Shown here: positions 8,240-17,806 of the stretch, piece by piece
How positions within the stretch are numbered: position 1 is the first letter of the stretch
How the letters are laid out: each line of letters opens with the position of its first letter
From: Bacillus cereus G9842
Lineage (GTDB): Bacteria; Bacillota; Bacilli; Bacillales; Bacillaceae_G
Assembly (NCBI RefSeq): GCF_000021305.1
Contig: NC_011772.1
Span: 2,580,001 to 2,644,000, forward strand
Direction: 5' to 3'
DNA length: 64,000 bases
Notes under the pieces: generated by a model
Databases searched by the model: none
Seen by the model: only the letters and a program-made list of their open reading frames with translations
What the model was told of the DNA's origin: nothing
Position numbers and translations under genes: made by a program

Positions 8240-9202
8240 TTAAATTTCTCTCCACCAAGCTGTTGAAGGATAGTTTGTAGATTTTAACGTAATAGATTCG
8301 CCAATTTGGGGCGTTGTAATTTTAACTTCTAAACGGTTAGCTTCTTTCGTAACACGCTCTATCGGATCACTCCATTCGTGTAATGCTAATGTAAAAGCAC
8401 CCCAATGAATCGGAAGAAGTAATTCTCCTTGTACATCAATATGAGCTTGTACAGTTTCTTCAGGCAACATATGAATTGCAGACCACCTCGGATCATATTG
8501 TCCGCATTCCATCAATGTAAGATCGAATGGACCATATTTATCACCAATTTCCTTAAAGTGAGGGGCATAACCGCTATCGCCACTAAAGAAAATTTTAGTC
8601 TCTTGACCAAGGATAAGCCATGAACACCATAATGAACAATCTCTATCTGTCATACTTCGTCCAGAGAAATGCCTTGCAGGCGCACATACTAACTTAATAT
8701 TATCAAACGTAATTTCGTCCCACCAATTATGCTCACTAATTTTACTAGGCGAAACACCCCATTTAATAAGATATTGTGCAACTCCAGTTGGAACATAAAA
8801 GTGCTTTGCGCGATCTTTTAACTGCATAATACTTTTGTAATTCAAATGATCATAGTGATTATGAGAAATGATAATCGCATCAATTTCTTGAAGGTCATCA
8901 CGTTCTAAAGAAAAAACACCACTATAGCGTTTACTATTAAACAAAGGAAATGGGGAAGAGGCATCTCCAAACATAGGGTCTAATAACAGTTTTTTACCTT
9001 CTATTTTCAAAAGAGAAGCAGAATGGCCAAACCATGTAACACTCTCTAACGGTTCATTATCTTTATTTGATAAAACGATAGGCAAACCCTTTATAGGACG
9101 CAGCTTTGATTTTATTTTAAAGTAATCCGTCATTAAACTTATAATATCTTTCGGTTTAAAACTCATATCAGTATGAATTTGATTTGTATATTTCTTATTC
9201 AT
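8240..9202 (-). CDS. Metallo-beta-lactamase-fold hydrolase (UlaG/NAPE-PLD-like)
   Basis: 320 residues. The zinc motif HxHxDH is present as ISHNHYDHLN, with a second site at CAPARHFSGR and a Asp/His pair in FFSGDSGYAP and LLPIHWGAF. The TWFGHSASLLKIEGKKLLLDP start is the typical family opening (PF12706). Members hydrolyse phosphodiester or lactone bonds; the B. cereus substrate is unknown. There is a good AAGGAGAA ribosome site. It converges with the preceding gene. Confidence 0.8.
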   Translation of the reverse strand: MNKKYTNQIHTDMSFKPKDIISLMTDYFKIKSKLRPIKGLPIVLSNKDNEPLESVTWFGHSASLLKIEGKKLLLDPMFGDASSPFPLFNSKRYSGVFSLERDDLQEIDAIIISHNHYDHLNYKSIMQLKDRAKHFYVPTGVAQYLIKWGVSPSKISEHNWWDEITFDNIKLVCAPARHFSGRSMTDRDCSLWCSWLILGQETKIFFSGDSGYAPHFKEIGDKYGPFDLTLMECGQYDPRWSAIHMLPEETVQAHIDVQGELLLPIHWGAFTLALHEWSDPIERVTKEANRLEVKITTPQIGESITLKSTNYPSTAWWREI

Positions 9203-9498
9203 TCGTTCTCCTTTTTACGATTAACAATTTACGTATGTTGTTATTGTAGCTATTTGTAGTTTAAACTATATTATTTTACCTTTCATCTAAAATGCCTTGT
9301 ATTTCATAAATCCGTCAAATTCATTATTTGTATCTATAAAGTACAAATCGCACAGCAGCAGCTAAGACAAATATTAAGTACATGTAAATTGTTTTTATTT
9401 AGTAAATTCCTTCTTATACGCAACAAAGAACATATGTTTCTTTGTATGTTATAGAAGAAAATATGTCTCTAATAAAAGAAAGGAAGGAGAGGATATAA

Positions 9499-10494
9499 GT
9501 GCACATAGAGCGAAAAAAGAAATCAAAATGTAAACTATCAAAATCTGAAATCATGCATTTGTATACTGAAGGGAAGAGCACCTCAGAAATCGCTGTGCTT
9601 GCTAATGTGTCTGCAAGGTATATTCGTATGGTTTTATCAGACAATAACGTACCAAGGCGCGCTATAGGGAGTTGGAAGAGAAAGTATGACATAACAGAAG
9701 ATTACTTTAAAACGTGGTCAAACAATATGGCTTATATTTTAGGGTTTATAGCAGCAGATGGTGTTATACAGAAAGAAAATCAATGTGTCAGTATATCTCA
9801 AAAAGAAAGTTATATTTTAGAAAATATAAAAAAAGAACTAAAAACAAACCAGCCACTTTATCAAAACAAAAAAACAAGCGTATACATGCTAAATATTAAT
9901 AGCAAAACAATAAAAGACGACCTTATGAACATACACGGAATTATGCCATGTAAATCATTTAACATCGAATTTCCTTTTGTACCAGAAGAATATTTGCATC
10001 ATTTTGTTCGTGGGTATTTTGATGGGGATGGTTACGTCAAGTATGAAACTTATACAGTTAATTTCATAGGTGGATCATATAACTTTATGAATTCTTTACA
10101 TCAAATTCTTCAAAATCGCAATTTACGAGCCGATTTACTAAATCAAAACAAACATTATCGCGTTATTTTATCTGGAAGAAAATCAATACAACTATTTTCA
10201 AATTGGATTTATAAAGACAAAGATATTTATTTGCATAGAAAATATGAAGTGTTTCAGAGAGAAAGTCTGAGTTTAGATCAATTACAAGATCGAAAATTAA
10301 AACAAACTCAAACTGCCGTTAAACAAAGAAAACAAAATTTCCTTGAAGAATATATGAAAAATAAATGTAATGCTACAACTTGTTCAAATTTAGAAATAAG
10401 TGAATCGGCTTTCAAACGTTGGCTAAAAAATGATAATCAATTTAAAAGAGATTATGAAAAGATTAATTTAACAATGTCCACTAGCGATAACTAA
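9499..10494 (+). CDS. Free-standing LAGLIDADG homing-endonuclease-like protein
   Basis: 331 residues, GTG start, GGAGAGG ribosome site. Two LAGLIDADG motifs are visible: AYILGFIAADGVI (about residue 75) and HFVRGYFDGDGYV (about residue 170), each ending in the metal-binding Asp. The two repeats in one chain would make a monomeric endonuclease. The N-terminal 50 residues form a helix-turn-helix of the resolvase/Hin type (YTEGKSTSEIAVLANVSARYIRMVL), and a second HTH-like segment (TTCSNLEISESAFKRWLK) lies near the C-terminus. It is not inside an intron or intein here. It may be domesticated or selfish. Confidence 0.75.
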   Translation: MHIERKKKSKCKLSKSEIMHLYTEGKSTSEIAVLANVSARYIRMVLSDNNVPRRAIGSWKRKYDITEDYFKTWSNNMAYILGFIAADGVIQKENQCVSISQKESYILENIKKELKTNQPLYQNKKTSVYMLNINSKTIKDDLMNIHGIMPCKSFNIEFPFVPEEYLHHFVRGYFDGDGYVKYETYTVNFIGGSYNFMNSLHQILQNRNLRADLLNQNKHYRVILSGRKSIQLFSNWIYKDKDIYLHRKYEVFQRESLSLDQLQDRKLKQTQTAVKQRKQNFLEEYMKNKCNATTCSNLEISESAFKRWLKNDNQFKRDYEKINLTMSTSDN

Positions 10495-10506
10495 ATATAA
10501 AATCCT

Positions 10507-10555
10507 AAAAAACCTTAGAATAGGTATGAAGATAGCTATTCTAAGGTTTTTTATT
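10507..10555 (+). terminator. Strong terminator after the LAGLIDADG gene
   Basis: A 16-bp perfect stem, AAAAACCTTAGAATAG with CTATTCTAAGGTTTTT, and an 11-nt loop, then TTTATTTTT. Confidence 0.92.
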
Positions 10556-10646
10556 TTTAAATCATAAAGGATTCTTAATTTTATTGATTGAATATAGTAA
10601 ATACATAGATTTTACAATTTTCTTGATAAAAAAGGAGAGAGACACC

Positions 10647-11042
10647 TTGCAAAAGAAATTTATCAATCCAGAAACGATGCCACCAACTTTTGGATATTCA
10701 CATGTAGTGGAAGTTAGTAACGCTAAACGAACAATTTACATATCTGGACAAGTAGCGATTAACACTGATGGTCAAATAGTTGGCATTGGTGATTTAGCTA
10801 CACAAACGCGACAAGTTTTCGAAAATATTAAAAGTGCATTAGAAACTTCGGAATTAAGATTTAATGATGTAGTAAAATTAACATTTTTCCTAACAGATAT
10901 TTCTCAAATGGCCATGGTTAGAGATATACGAGATCAATACGTTGATACTAAGAATCCACCAGCAAGTTCAGCTGTCGAAGTTAGAAAGTTAATTAACGAT
11001 AACTTATTAATTGAAATTGAAGCAATTGCTATAGCAAACTAA
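10647..11042 (+). CDS. RidA/YjgF family enamine/imine deaminase
   Basis: 131 residues from TTG 10647, set by the AAAGGAGAG ribosome site; the longer frame to 10584 would add an unrelated N-terminus. The sequence shows family landmarks GYSHVVEV, TIYISGQVAIN, the TRQVFENIKSAL helix and the SSAVEV(R/Q) motif. RidA proteins hydrolyse reactive enamine intermediates formed by PLP enzymes. The usual catalytic Arg (SR in 'pARxxvev') is replaced: here the motif reads PPASSAVEV, so this is a Rid subgroup without that Arg and activity is uncertain. Confidence 0.8.
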   Translation: MQKKFINPETMPPTFGYSHVVEVSNAKRTIYISGQVAINTDGQIVGIGDLATQTRQVFENIKSALETSELRFNDVVKLTFFLTDISQMAMVRDIRDQYVDTKNPPASSAVEVRKLINDNLLIEIEAIAIAN

Positions 11043-11068
11043 TTTTAAGAACTTATCCGTAATCATAT

Positions 11069-11117
11069 CAATGCAATTCGTTTAATGCGTTCAGTTAAAA
11101 CGAATTGCATTTTTTAT
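11069..11117 (+). terminator. Terminator of the RidA-family gene
   Basis: AATGCAATTCGTTT pairs perfectly with AAACGAATTGCATT, followed by TTTTTATTG. Confidence 0.92.
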
Positions 11118-11705
<588 letters not shown>

Positions 11706-11740
11706 AAAAAATCCTCCTCACCTTCAGGAAGATTTTTTGT
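11706..11740. terminator. Terminator of the DUF1963 gene
   Basis: AAAAAATCCTCCT - CACCTTC - AGGAAGATTTTTT. On the minus strand it follows the DUF1963 gene stop at 11765. Confidence 0.8.
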
Positions 11741-11764
11741 TTGCTATTAATTTATTTATATCTT

Positions 11765-12580
11765 CTAGTAACAATCCCAATTGTAAATGACATTGGAAAA
11801 ATCTAGATTTAACAGCTCTTCCTTACGTATAAAGAAATTAGCAACCCCAGAATCGCCCCACATAATATTTAATGAATCGTCTGTATCGATTTGCAGCAAT
11901 AATATGTCATGCTGTTGGTATTTTTCTTCCCATTCTCTCGGATCTGTCTGTGTGAAAAATGGATATCCACCAATTTTATGTCCTTGATCTTTACATAAAT
12001 CATCATACAGTTCGCCTAATTCTATATTATTTTCTTCATCAACAATCTCTTCCCAATCAATGTTATCACTAAAAATCATTTCAAATCGATAATCTCTTGG
12101 TGTTACTGGTTGATATGCCAACTCAAACTTTAGTTTTGCTGCTTCGGGTATGATAAAATTCTCTAAATGTAAAGTGTTGAAATAACTAAAATCAGTAATC
12201 ACCTTAGTTAAATCCGCTGTGATTGTAGAATGATAAACAATTCGAAAGTCTTTTTGGCTTGTGGGATGATCAAAATCTGCTCCAAAAAGATCTTCTTCAG
12301 GACTTACGAAAAACTGTAACAATCCCTTTTGAGGCATATATTCAACATGCGGCATTTCTTCAAAGTTTAACTGCGCAAGTAGCATCATAGGTTGTCCATT
12401 TGAGTCTTTAGGATGCTCTTGATCTATAGGTAAATACGGATAACCACCAAACTTACTTTCAAAAAGCGTTGTCTCTGCTAATGTTCCAGACACTTTAACA
12501 TACGGTTTCACACTTTCTTCTAAAATACTACGATACTGTTCTAGTTCTTTCGGAATTTGAAGTTGATACGTATTCTTCAC
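11765..12580 (-). CDS. DUF1963 (YwqG-like) protein
   Basis: 271 residues, GTG start with GGGAGG ribosome site. Family landmarks: KFGGYPYLPIDQEHPKD, MMLLAQLNFEEMP, LLQFFVSPEEDLFG, KIGGYPFFTQTDPR, and a C-terminal LLQIDTDDSLNIMWGDSGVANFFI. Members are soluble proteins of unknown role found in polymorphic-toxin immunity and general contexts. No toxin gene is adjacent, so an immunity role is not supported here. Confidence 0.85.
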   Translation of the reverse strand: MKNTYQLQIPKELEQYRSILEESVKPYVKVSGTLAETTLFESKFGGYPYLPIDQEHPKDSNGQPMMLLAQLNFEEMPHVEYMPQKGLLQFFVSPEEDLFGADFDHPTSQKDFRIVYHSTITADLTKVITDFSYFNTLHLENFIIPEAAKLKFELAYQPVTPRDYRFEMIFSDNIDWEEIVDEENNIELGELYDDLCKDQGHKIGGYPFFTQTDPREWEEKYQQHDILLLQIDTDDSLNIMWGDSGVANFFIRKEELLNLDFSNVIYNWDCY

Positions 12581-12658
12581 TACATTTGCCTCCCTTTAGT
12601 AACGAATTGAAAATGCCTAACTTAATTATATAGTAAGCGATAGCTTAATTGAAAATCG

Positions 12659-13066
12659 TTAAAAATCCATTTTCACCCTCATTTTTTGCGCGCTTGTCGG
12701 ACAAAGTAAATTATGCTCTAAAACCTTTTTATTGATAGTTCGAATTAATTCCGCTGCTTCTGCCGTATTTGTATTTTCTTTTAGTCTTTCTTTTAAATCT
12801 TCAATTTCTTTTGAAAGCTCAATCCACCTAGGCAAAATATGATTATTTGCTAAAGTTCTATAAAGTTGCTTTTCAGGATTGTAAGAAAGATCTTTATCGA
12901 GATTAAGAGGTTTACCTTTACCAGGTAAATTATCAAAAGCTCCTTTCTGTTCTGCTTGTTTAACGATAGAACTAATATGATCCTCATACGTATACGACCA
13001 AACTTTTTCATCTTTTACTAAAATCTCTTGTTTCTTTAATTTTTTATCGAGTTCTTCCTGATTCAT
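12659..13066 (-). CDS. DUF1992 (DnaJ homologue subfamily C member 28-type) protein
   Basis: 135 residues, ATG start with AAGGAGAG ribosome site. The DUF1992 core is visible: GAFDNLPGKGKPL, DLSYNPEKQLYRTLANNHILPRWIEL and a heptad-rich EIEDLKERLKE helix. No J domain is present. The gene follows the DUF1963 gene on the same strand but is transcribed before it, with a 78-bp gap. Function unknown. Confidence 0.8.
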   Translation of the reverse strand: MNQEELDKKLKKQEILVKDEKVWSYTYEDHISSIVKQAEQKGAFDNLPGKGKPLNLDKDLSYNPEKQLYRTLANNHILPRWIELSKEIEDLKERLKENTNTAEAAELIRTINKKVLEHNLLCPTSAQKMRVKMDF

Positions 13067-13147
13067 AGATTTTCTCTCCTTTTTATTTTATAGTGTGGTT
13101 TTTATCTATTTCAAAGCTTTCAATCCATCAAATAACTTTTTTCACCC

Positions 13148-13580
13148 TCACACGCTATCATGACCGTCTTGAAACTCTTCATAAGTGGTTTTGTACCCTT
13201 TATCTTTTAAAGCTCTATACAAGTGATTATTGGCCGTTAAAAGAGGTTTGTTTTCAAGTTGTCCTGCTACCATATAAAAGTGAAGTTGAGTTGCATTAGA
13301 ATTTATAGATGAAATTTGATTTTCAATGCGAGGAATATCGTTTTCAAAAGTTAGTTCTTCTAGCTGATTAACATGATCTACAGCAATACATGGCGGTATT
13401 CCATTTTCGTAAATTAAATAATTGAGTGTTTTTGCGATTGAAGATTACTTAATGCATGGATTTTTATTAAAGACAATGAAATGTTCTTGAAGATGTGAAG
13501 TTTGAGAATAATTATGAGGTAGATCAAGATGTTTTGCCTTTGCTGCAATGTGGCAGTAAGGATATTTAATTTTGATAGAA
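13148..13580 (-). pseudogene. Decayed esterase (Fes/enterochelin-esterase-like) remnant
   Basis: One minus-strand frame reads as protein-like sequence with an in-frame TAA at 13445-13447 and no start. After the stop it gives IAKTLNYLIYENGIPPCIAV, then NHLYRALKDKGYKTTYEEFQ and DGHDSV, the C-terminal 'Lye-L-k-Gy-y-e-GGHd' pattern of PF00756 esterases. The central part with the nucleophile is missing. Before the stop the same frame reads KYPYCHIAAKAKHLDLPHNY, which was not recognised. Ends are approximate. Confidence 0.55.
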
Positions 13581-13628
13581 TGATATAAGAGTCTTGCTAC
13601 ACTTTTGTAATAAGACTCTTTAAATAAG

Positions 13629-13994
13629 TTATTTACTAGAATAATTGTCTATTGCTTGAATAGAAAGTTCAAACGATTTTATTCTTCTTTCTAAAAGCGT
13701 TCTTTGAGGACTCCCAAGCTTTGACTTAACGTAAATCTTTTCAATTGATGGAAGCAAACCAATCAGAACATTACGAGCTTCTGCTAAATCTTCCTGAGTA
13801 TAATGATGAGTTTCTTGCTTCCAAACACTTTCTAACATAGCTAAGCCGATACTAGCTGCTTTGAGTCTTTTTTTCACTAAAGTAGTATTTGATCCTTTTT
13901 GAGTCATCTGTGATAAGGCATTTTCAAGTTTACTAATTGTTGACTGTAAAGATTTTATTGATTCTACTTTATCTATATTTGATACGTTTTTCAT
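13629..13994 (-). CDS. Predicted helical protein, unknown function
   Basis: 121 residues, ATG start with AGAAGGGA ribosome site. Almost entirely alpha-helical, with an N-terminal coiled-coil-like stretch (IKSLQSTISKLENALSQM), a basic KKRLKAASIGLAMLESVW segment and SPQRTLLERRIKSFELSIQ near the end. No family recognised; a conserved B. cereus-group protein is likely. No neighbour on the same transcript gives a hint. Confidence 0.6.
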   Translation of the reverse strand: MKNVSNIDKVESIKSLQSTISKLENALSQMTQKGSNTTLVKKRLKAASIGLAMLESVWKQETHHYTQEDLAEARNVLIGLLPSIEKIYVKSKLGSPQRTLLERRIKSFELSIQAIDNYSSK

Positions 13995-14236
13995 GTTAAT
14001 GTTATCCCTTCTACGTTGCTAACTTGTTTTGTTTAATGTTCAATGAAATCCTTAAAAGCTTGATTTCACTCGAAATATTTTAACATAAATAACTAACTGT
14101 ATTCGAGTTGGACAATAACTTAAAGCAAAACAGCTATTCCTCTCTCCTCCCCTGTATCATTCTATTATATGTACTTCTTTCTTCTCATTAGAATTCCTAT
14201 ATAAACTAATTGTTAATATTGAATGTTTTATGAACA

Positions 14237-14273
14237 AAAAACGTACAAGTAATGTAACCTGTACGTTTTCGCT
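14237..14273. terminator. Terminator of the patatin/YxiJ operon
   Basis: AAAAACGTACA - AGTAATGTAACC - TGTACGTTTT just downstream (minus strand) of the 14275 stop. Confidence 0.85.
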
Positions 14274-14274
14274 T

Positions 14275-14646
14275 TTATTCAGTAAGGTAATAAAGTAATA
14301 GCTTCCTGGTCTTCTCATAACTTATGAAATCTCTATACAAAATGGGATAATTCACAATTTCTGTTTCTAGAAAACGATATTGCGGAAACCACTCAAAAAA
14401 CGATTTTCTTAACCACTTTATTTGTTGAAACGTAATGTTCTGTTCGTTTCCATTTAGTACAGAATTTAAAGTAGCTGCTGTATGCATCCAATGATGATTA
14501 AAATCAGCGTTTATACAATTATCTTCGGTAAATCTACTTTCTAAGTTTCGCTGCAATTTTGCTGTAGCGCGATAAGGAAACGGTTTGTACAGCGGACTAG
14601 GCATTTTCTGCAATTCATTAAAAATAACCCTTTTTCCTAACTTCAA
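14275..14646 (-). CDS. YxiJ-like family protein
   Basis: 123 residues, TTG start with AAGGAGGAG ribosome site. The pattern L-x-K-M-P, FPYRATAKLQRN, NADFNHHWMHTAATLNSVLNG, IKWLRKSFFEWFPQYRFLE and YEKTRKLLLYYL resembles B. subtilis YxiJ and related small proteins. Those often lie beside contact-dependent (LXG/WapA-type) toxins, but none is present here. It starts 12 bp after the patatin gene and is co-transcribed with it. Confidence 0.6.
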   Translation of the reverse strand: MKLGKRVIFNELQKMPSPLYKPFPYRATAKLQRNLESRFTEDNCINADFNHHWMHTAATLNSVLNGNEQNITFQQIKWLRKSFFEWFPQYRFLETEIVNYPILYRDFISYEKTRKLLLYYLTE

Positions 14647-14658
14647 CTTTCTCCTCCT

Positions 14659-15510
14659 TTATTTCTCTATCCAATTTAATAAGTTTTCATAATGATATTG
14701 AGCATCTATATAGCCAAGGTTATATAAATTAACAAGTTTCTCTTTATTTCTTTCTATTCCGCTTATTGGAAGCTGTACGCTAGGCTGAATGACATAAAAG
14801 TTGTCTTTTTGTTCTATTTGATTCATATAAGATATCGTCTCATTATAAAAACGATAATGTTCTACTAAAGATTCTGCGATATTCGGATATTTTCTATATA
14901 AAATTTTAGCCAGTCTAAAAAATTTATTCCGCTGCTTTTCGTATCCTTCTGGTTTTGTCATGATAACTACATTCTTTTCATAACCATCAGTTTGAGCTTT
15001 TAGAACTGGAATAGGATCTATAATTCCTCCATCTAACAACTTACGATTATCGTATTCTACAGCAGGTGCTATAAACGGAACTGAGCTAGATGCACGGATG
15101 ATTTTTAAAATATCATTTCCATGTTCTATTTTATTATAATAAACAGCTCGTCCTGATTCGCAATCAGTCGTCCCTATAACAAATTGTTCATTACAGTTTA
15201 AGAAAGTTTGAAAATCAAACGGGACAATTTTATTAGGTACTTCATCAAATAAAAAGTCCATCCCAAATAATTCACGTTTTCGAATTAAATTTCGATAAGA
15301 TATATACCTGTAATCTGATACTAGTTCTGTATTTACTTTCTTATTTCTCCCTTTTTGACGTGACAAATAGGTTGCCCCCATACAGGCTCCAGCTGATACG
15401 CCGACTACATACGGAAAGAATAAGTTCTTTTCCATGAAATATTCGAGTACACCTGCAGTATATAAACCTTTCATTCCTCCGCCCTCTAATACTAAACCGA
15501 TATTCTTCAT
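14659..15510 (-). CDS. Patatin-like phospholipase (YjjU type)
   Basis: 283 residues. The oxyanion motif LVLEGGGMKGLYTAGVLEYF at the N-terminus, the nucleophile elbow GVSAGACMGA and the Asp motif LLDGGIIDPIPVL give a complete Ser-Asp dyad. No signal peptide, so it is cytoplasmic or membrane-associated. The length and domain order match the bacterial YjjU/patatin group, which deacylates phospholipids. Ribosome site AGAGGGAT. Upstream gene of a two-gene operon with the YxiJ-like gene. Confidence 0.88.
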   Translation of the reverse strand: MKNIGLVLEGGGMKGLYTAGVLEYFMEKNLFFPYVVGVSAGACMGATYLSRQKGRNKKVNTELVSDYRYISYRNLIRKRELFGMDFLFDEVPNKIVPFDFQTFLNCNEQFVIGTTDCESGRAVYYNKIEHGNDILKIIRASSSVPFIAPAVEYDNRKLLDGGIIDPIPVLKAQTDGYEKNVVIMTKPEGYEKQRNKFFRLAKILYRKYPNIAESLVEHYRFYNETISYMNQIEQKDNFYVIQPSVQLPISGIERNKEKLVNLYNLGYIDAQYHYENLLNWIEK

Positions 15511-15689
15511 GTTATATCCCTCTGCTTCTTTTTTCTTAATTTCATATTAGCACAAGATTTTAAGATGAGGTTATATAAACTAATTACAACAATAACCAGA
15601 AACTACCAAAGTAATGTCATAATATCTTTGTGAGTAACATGTTACAATATAAGTAATTCATTCCACATATATTAAAGGAGGAATTTAAT

Positions 15690-16067
15690 ATGGGTTTATT
15701 TAGCGGTATTTTAGGAAATGCATCAAATACGAGTTCTGAAAGTGTAGAACGTGATTTAGAGAAGATTATGCTAGACGATGAAAAAGTAGAGCATGCTTAT
15801 AAATTAATTCGTGATCTAATCGTATTTACAAATCGTCGACTTATTTTAGTAGATAAACAAGGAGTAACCGGCAAAAAAACAGAATACCATTCTATTCCTT
15901 ATAAAAGTATTACACAATATAGCATCGAAACGGCTGGGCATTTTGATTTAGATGCAGAACTTAAAATTTGGGTGTCTAGTATGGAGGATCCAATTACGAA
16001 AGAATTTAAAGGTGACGATAGTATTTTAAGCATTCAAAAAGCGTTAGTGACATATACGACAAAGTAG
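15690..16067 (+). CDS. Bacterial PH-domain protein (YvbH/DUF1696-like)
   Basis: 125 residues, perfect AAAGGAGG ribosome site. The pattern VERDLEKIMLDDEKVEHAYKLIRDLIVFTNRRLILVDKQG with TGKKTEYHSIPYKSITQYSIE and a C-terminal amphipathic helix is the bPH_1 domain. These form oligomeric rings; the role is unknown. Single gene with its own terminator. Confidence 0.85.
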   Translation: MGLFSGILGNASNTSSESVERDLEKIMLDDEKVEHAYKLIRDLIVFTNRRLILVDKQGVTGKKTEYHSIPYKSITQYSIETAGHFDLDAELKIWVSSMEDPITKEFKGDDSILSIQKALVTYTTK

Positions 16068-16160
16068 TGGTTTCTTGTATTTTTATTCATTTCAGAAATT
16101 ACTAACCCGAGTATTTTGGAAGAAAATACATCATTTTTGTATATTTAATCTAAAATAACA

Positions 16161-16202
16161 TAAAAAGGTAAAGCGTGTTTTATATGCTTTACCTTTCTTT
16201 TT
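16161..16202. terminator. Terminator between PH-domain gene and GNAT pseudogene
   Basis: AAAGGTAAAGC - GTGTTTTATAT - GCTTTACCTTT with a T-rich flank. It serves the plus-strand gene and overlaps the 3' end of the minus-strand GNAT remnant. Confidence 0.8.
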
Positions 16203-16676
16203 TGTAATAAATAAGTGTAGTTTTATCATTTAATTTCTTTATAACTTCTGTTCTTTTATACTCCATCTTTTCATACAAAAAACAATTTTTCTCTTCTTCT
16301 AAAATAGTAGCAAGTTCCCAGCTCGTTGCTTCAGGAAACATTTCCTCAATTAATGTAATCACCTTTTGAGCAATTCCTTTTCCTTGATAACCCGGATGAA
16401 TAAACATTGGACTGATCCAAAATTTAGAGGGTGTTTCTTTTTGTGAAATGCATATCGCTCCAACAAGATTCATATCCACTATTATTTTATAGAAGCCACC
16501 GTTTACTTGATTTATTCTACAAATAGTTTTTTCGATAGTTTCATTTGCTGGATTTGTTTCATAGTCTTTATATTATAGTCTTTATATTTATGTAATAAAG
16601 GGCTAAATGAGTCTATTTGCATTTGAAATATAACTTCTACATCAGTTTCTGTCGCCTTCTCTAATATAATATCCAT
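16189..16676 (-). pseudogene. GNAT acetyltransferase broken by a 14-bp tandem duplication
   Basis: The intact C-terminal part (FWISPMFIHPGYQGKGIAQKVI, the acetyl-CoA loop, and FLYEKMEYKRTEVI) reads from 16479 to 16189. The N-terminal part starts at ATG 16676 (MDIILEKATETDVEVIFQMQ) but runs into a stop because 14 bp are repeated at 16561-16588. Removing one copy restores a continuous frame ...HKYKDYETNPANETIEKTI and on into the GNAT core. It lies 1 bp after the YfiT-like gene stop, at the end of an operon. Confidence 0.85.
16561..16588. repeat. Perfect 14-bp tandem duplication (ATAGTCTTTATATT x2)
   Basis: 16561-16574 and 16575-16588 are identical. Because 14 is not a multiple of three, the second copy shifts the GNAT reading frame. 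It is either a fresh slippage mutation or a reversible switch. Confidence 0.95.
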
Positions 16677-16677
16677 G

Positions 16678-17199
16678 TTACCAATTTAGACGCTTTCTTA
16701 AAGAAGTAATATGAGCGGTATGATGACGACCATGCCATGCGTATAGTCCTATTGCAACAGCAAGTTTTGTTTCACCAGTTTCAGGATGGTTAAATGTCTT
16801 TTCTAAATCTTCAATTTCTAGAGAATATAAAAGGTTAACCCATCTTTTATGTAATGAATCTAGCATTACTAGTGAAACATCTACCGGTAATTTTGAATCG
16901 GGTAACTCTGCCCACTTCTCTTCTTTATACGGCTTAATAGTTGGATTCTTTTCTGTCAGTGCTAATTTAAAGCGTATGTAGCTATTCATATGGCTATCAA
17001 CGACGTGATGAACTACTTGGCGTACAGTCCAACCTCCAACGCGATATGGTGTATCTAACTGCTTCTGATCTAAATCTTTAATTGCCTTTGTTAGTTCATG
17101 AGGTAAATCTTCAATTTCTTGAATCCATGTATCAATCATTTCTTCCGTTATAGGACGTTTGTATGTAAATTGGCCAATTGGATAACGCAAATCATTCAT
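16678..17199 (-). CDS. DinB/YfiT-like metal-dependent hydrolase (bacillithiol transferase-like)
   Basis: 173 residues from ATG 17199, preceded by AAGGAGG; the longer frame to 17253 overlaps the upstream gene. It starts [18 protein letters not shown] and carries the three metal-ligand His of the YfiT/BstA group: [17 protein letters not shown] and [12 protein letters not shown]. Family members are DinB four-helix bundles that conjugate bacillithiol or hydrolyse amides. It is the middle gene of an operon between two GNAT genes. Confidence 0.85.
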   Translation of the reverse strand: MNDLRYPIGQFTYKRPITEEMIDTWIQEIEDLPHELTKAIKDLDQKQLDTPYRVGGWTVRQVVHHVVDSHMNSYIRFKLALTEKNPTIKPYKEEKWAELPDSKLPVDVSLVMLDSLHKRWVNLLYSLEIEDLEKTFNHPETGETKLAVAIGLYAWHGRHHTAHITSLRKRLNW

Positions 17200-17215
17200 G
17201 AATAAGTCCTCCTTA

Positions 17216-17743
17216 TTATAAGCGCGAAGTATTTCTCCAAATATAATGTACAAACTTCACATGTTCTCCATTTAATTCTACAGATGTTGTATCTGATTCG
17301 TTTTGATAAGAAGAAAATCCGCTTTTTTCTAGTACAATTTGTGATGCGAGATTATTAGTCGTTGTTTTAGCATAAATGTCAGTAATTTCATTATTTTTCG
17401 CTACATCTAAAATTAATTTTACGGCTGCTGTTGCAACTCCTTTTTTAGTAAATTTTTCTCCGACCCGATACCCTAGTGAACTAATTCGAGTTTCCGTATC
17501 TATATCTACTAAATTGATTCGCCCTACAATTTCTTTTTCTTCATTACGAATTAAATAAAAATAAGAATCTCCATCCGCTTGTTCTATTAATAAATCGTCT
17601 AGTAGTTTTTGGAAATATTCAAATTCAAAATATTTCGAGCCACGATTTGGTACCATTGTTTCAAAAAAAGATTTATTCGTAAGTTCAAACGTAAATAAAT
17701 CCTTAACATCTTGTTTCTTTAGTTGCTCTATGTATATTTCCAT
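17216..17743 (-). CDS. GNAT acetyltransferase, RimJ/RimL-like
   Basis: 175 residues, ATG with AAGGAGAA ribosome site. It has [37 protein letters not shown], the RimJ/L-type acetyl-CoA motif, and the C-terminal [17 protein letters not shown] segment. Substrates for such enzymes are protein N-termini or small amines. It is the first gene of the operon continuing into the YfiT-like gene 16 bp away. Confidence 0.85.
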   Translation of the reverse strand: MEIYIEQLKKQDVKDLFTFELTNKSFFETMVPNRGSKYFEFEYFQKLLDDLLIEQADGDSYFYLIRNEEKEIVGRINLVDIDTETRISSLGYRVGEKFTKKGVATAAVKLILDVAKNNEITDIYAKTTTNNLASQIVLEKSGFSSYQNESDTTSVELNGEHVKFVHYIWRNTSRL

Positions 17744-17806
17744 CTCGTATTCTCCTTCTTGATTTACTAACTGTTATACATTCTTTTTTAATCAATTATA
17801 TTCCTG

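Noticed and set aside
9499..10494. LAGLIDADG gene as part of an intein or group I intron
   Set aside because: No split host gene or splice-type sequence is found on either side.
11765..12580. DUF1963 protein as a toxin immunity gene
   Set aside because: No toxin or secretion gene lies next to it.
13093..13299. 68-codon plus-strand frame
   Set aside because: Antisense to the esterase remnant, which carries the recognisable protein sequence.
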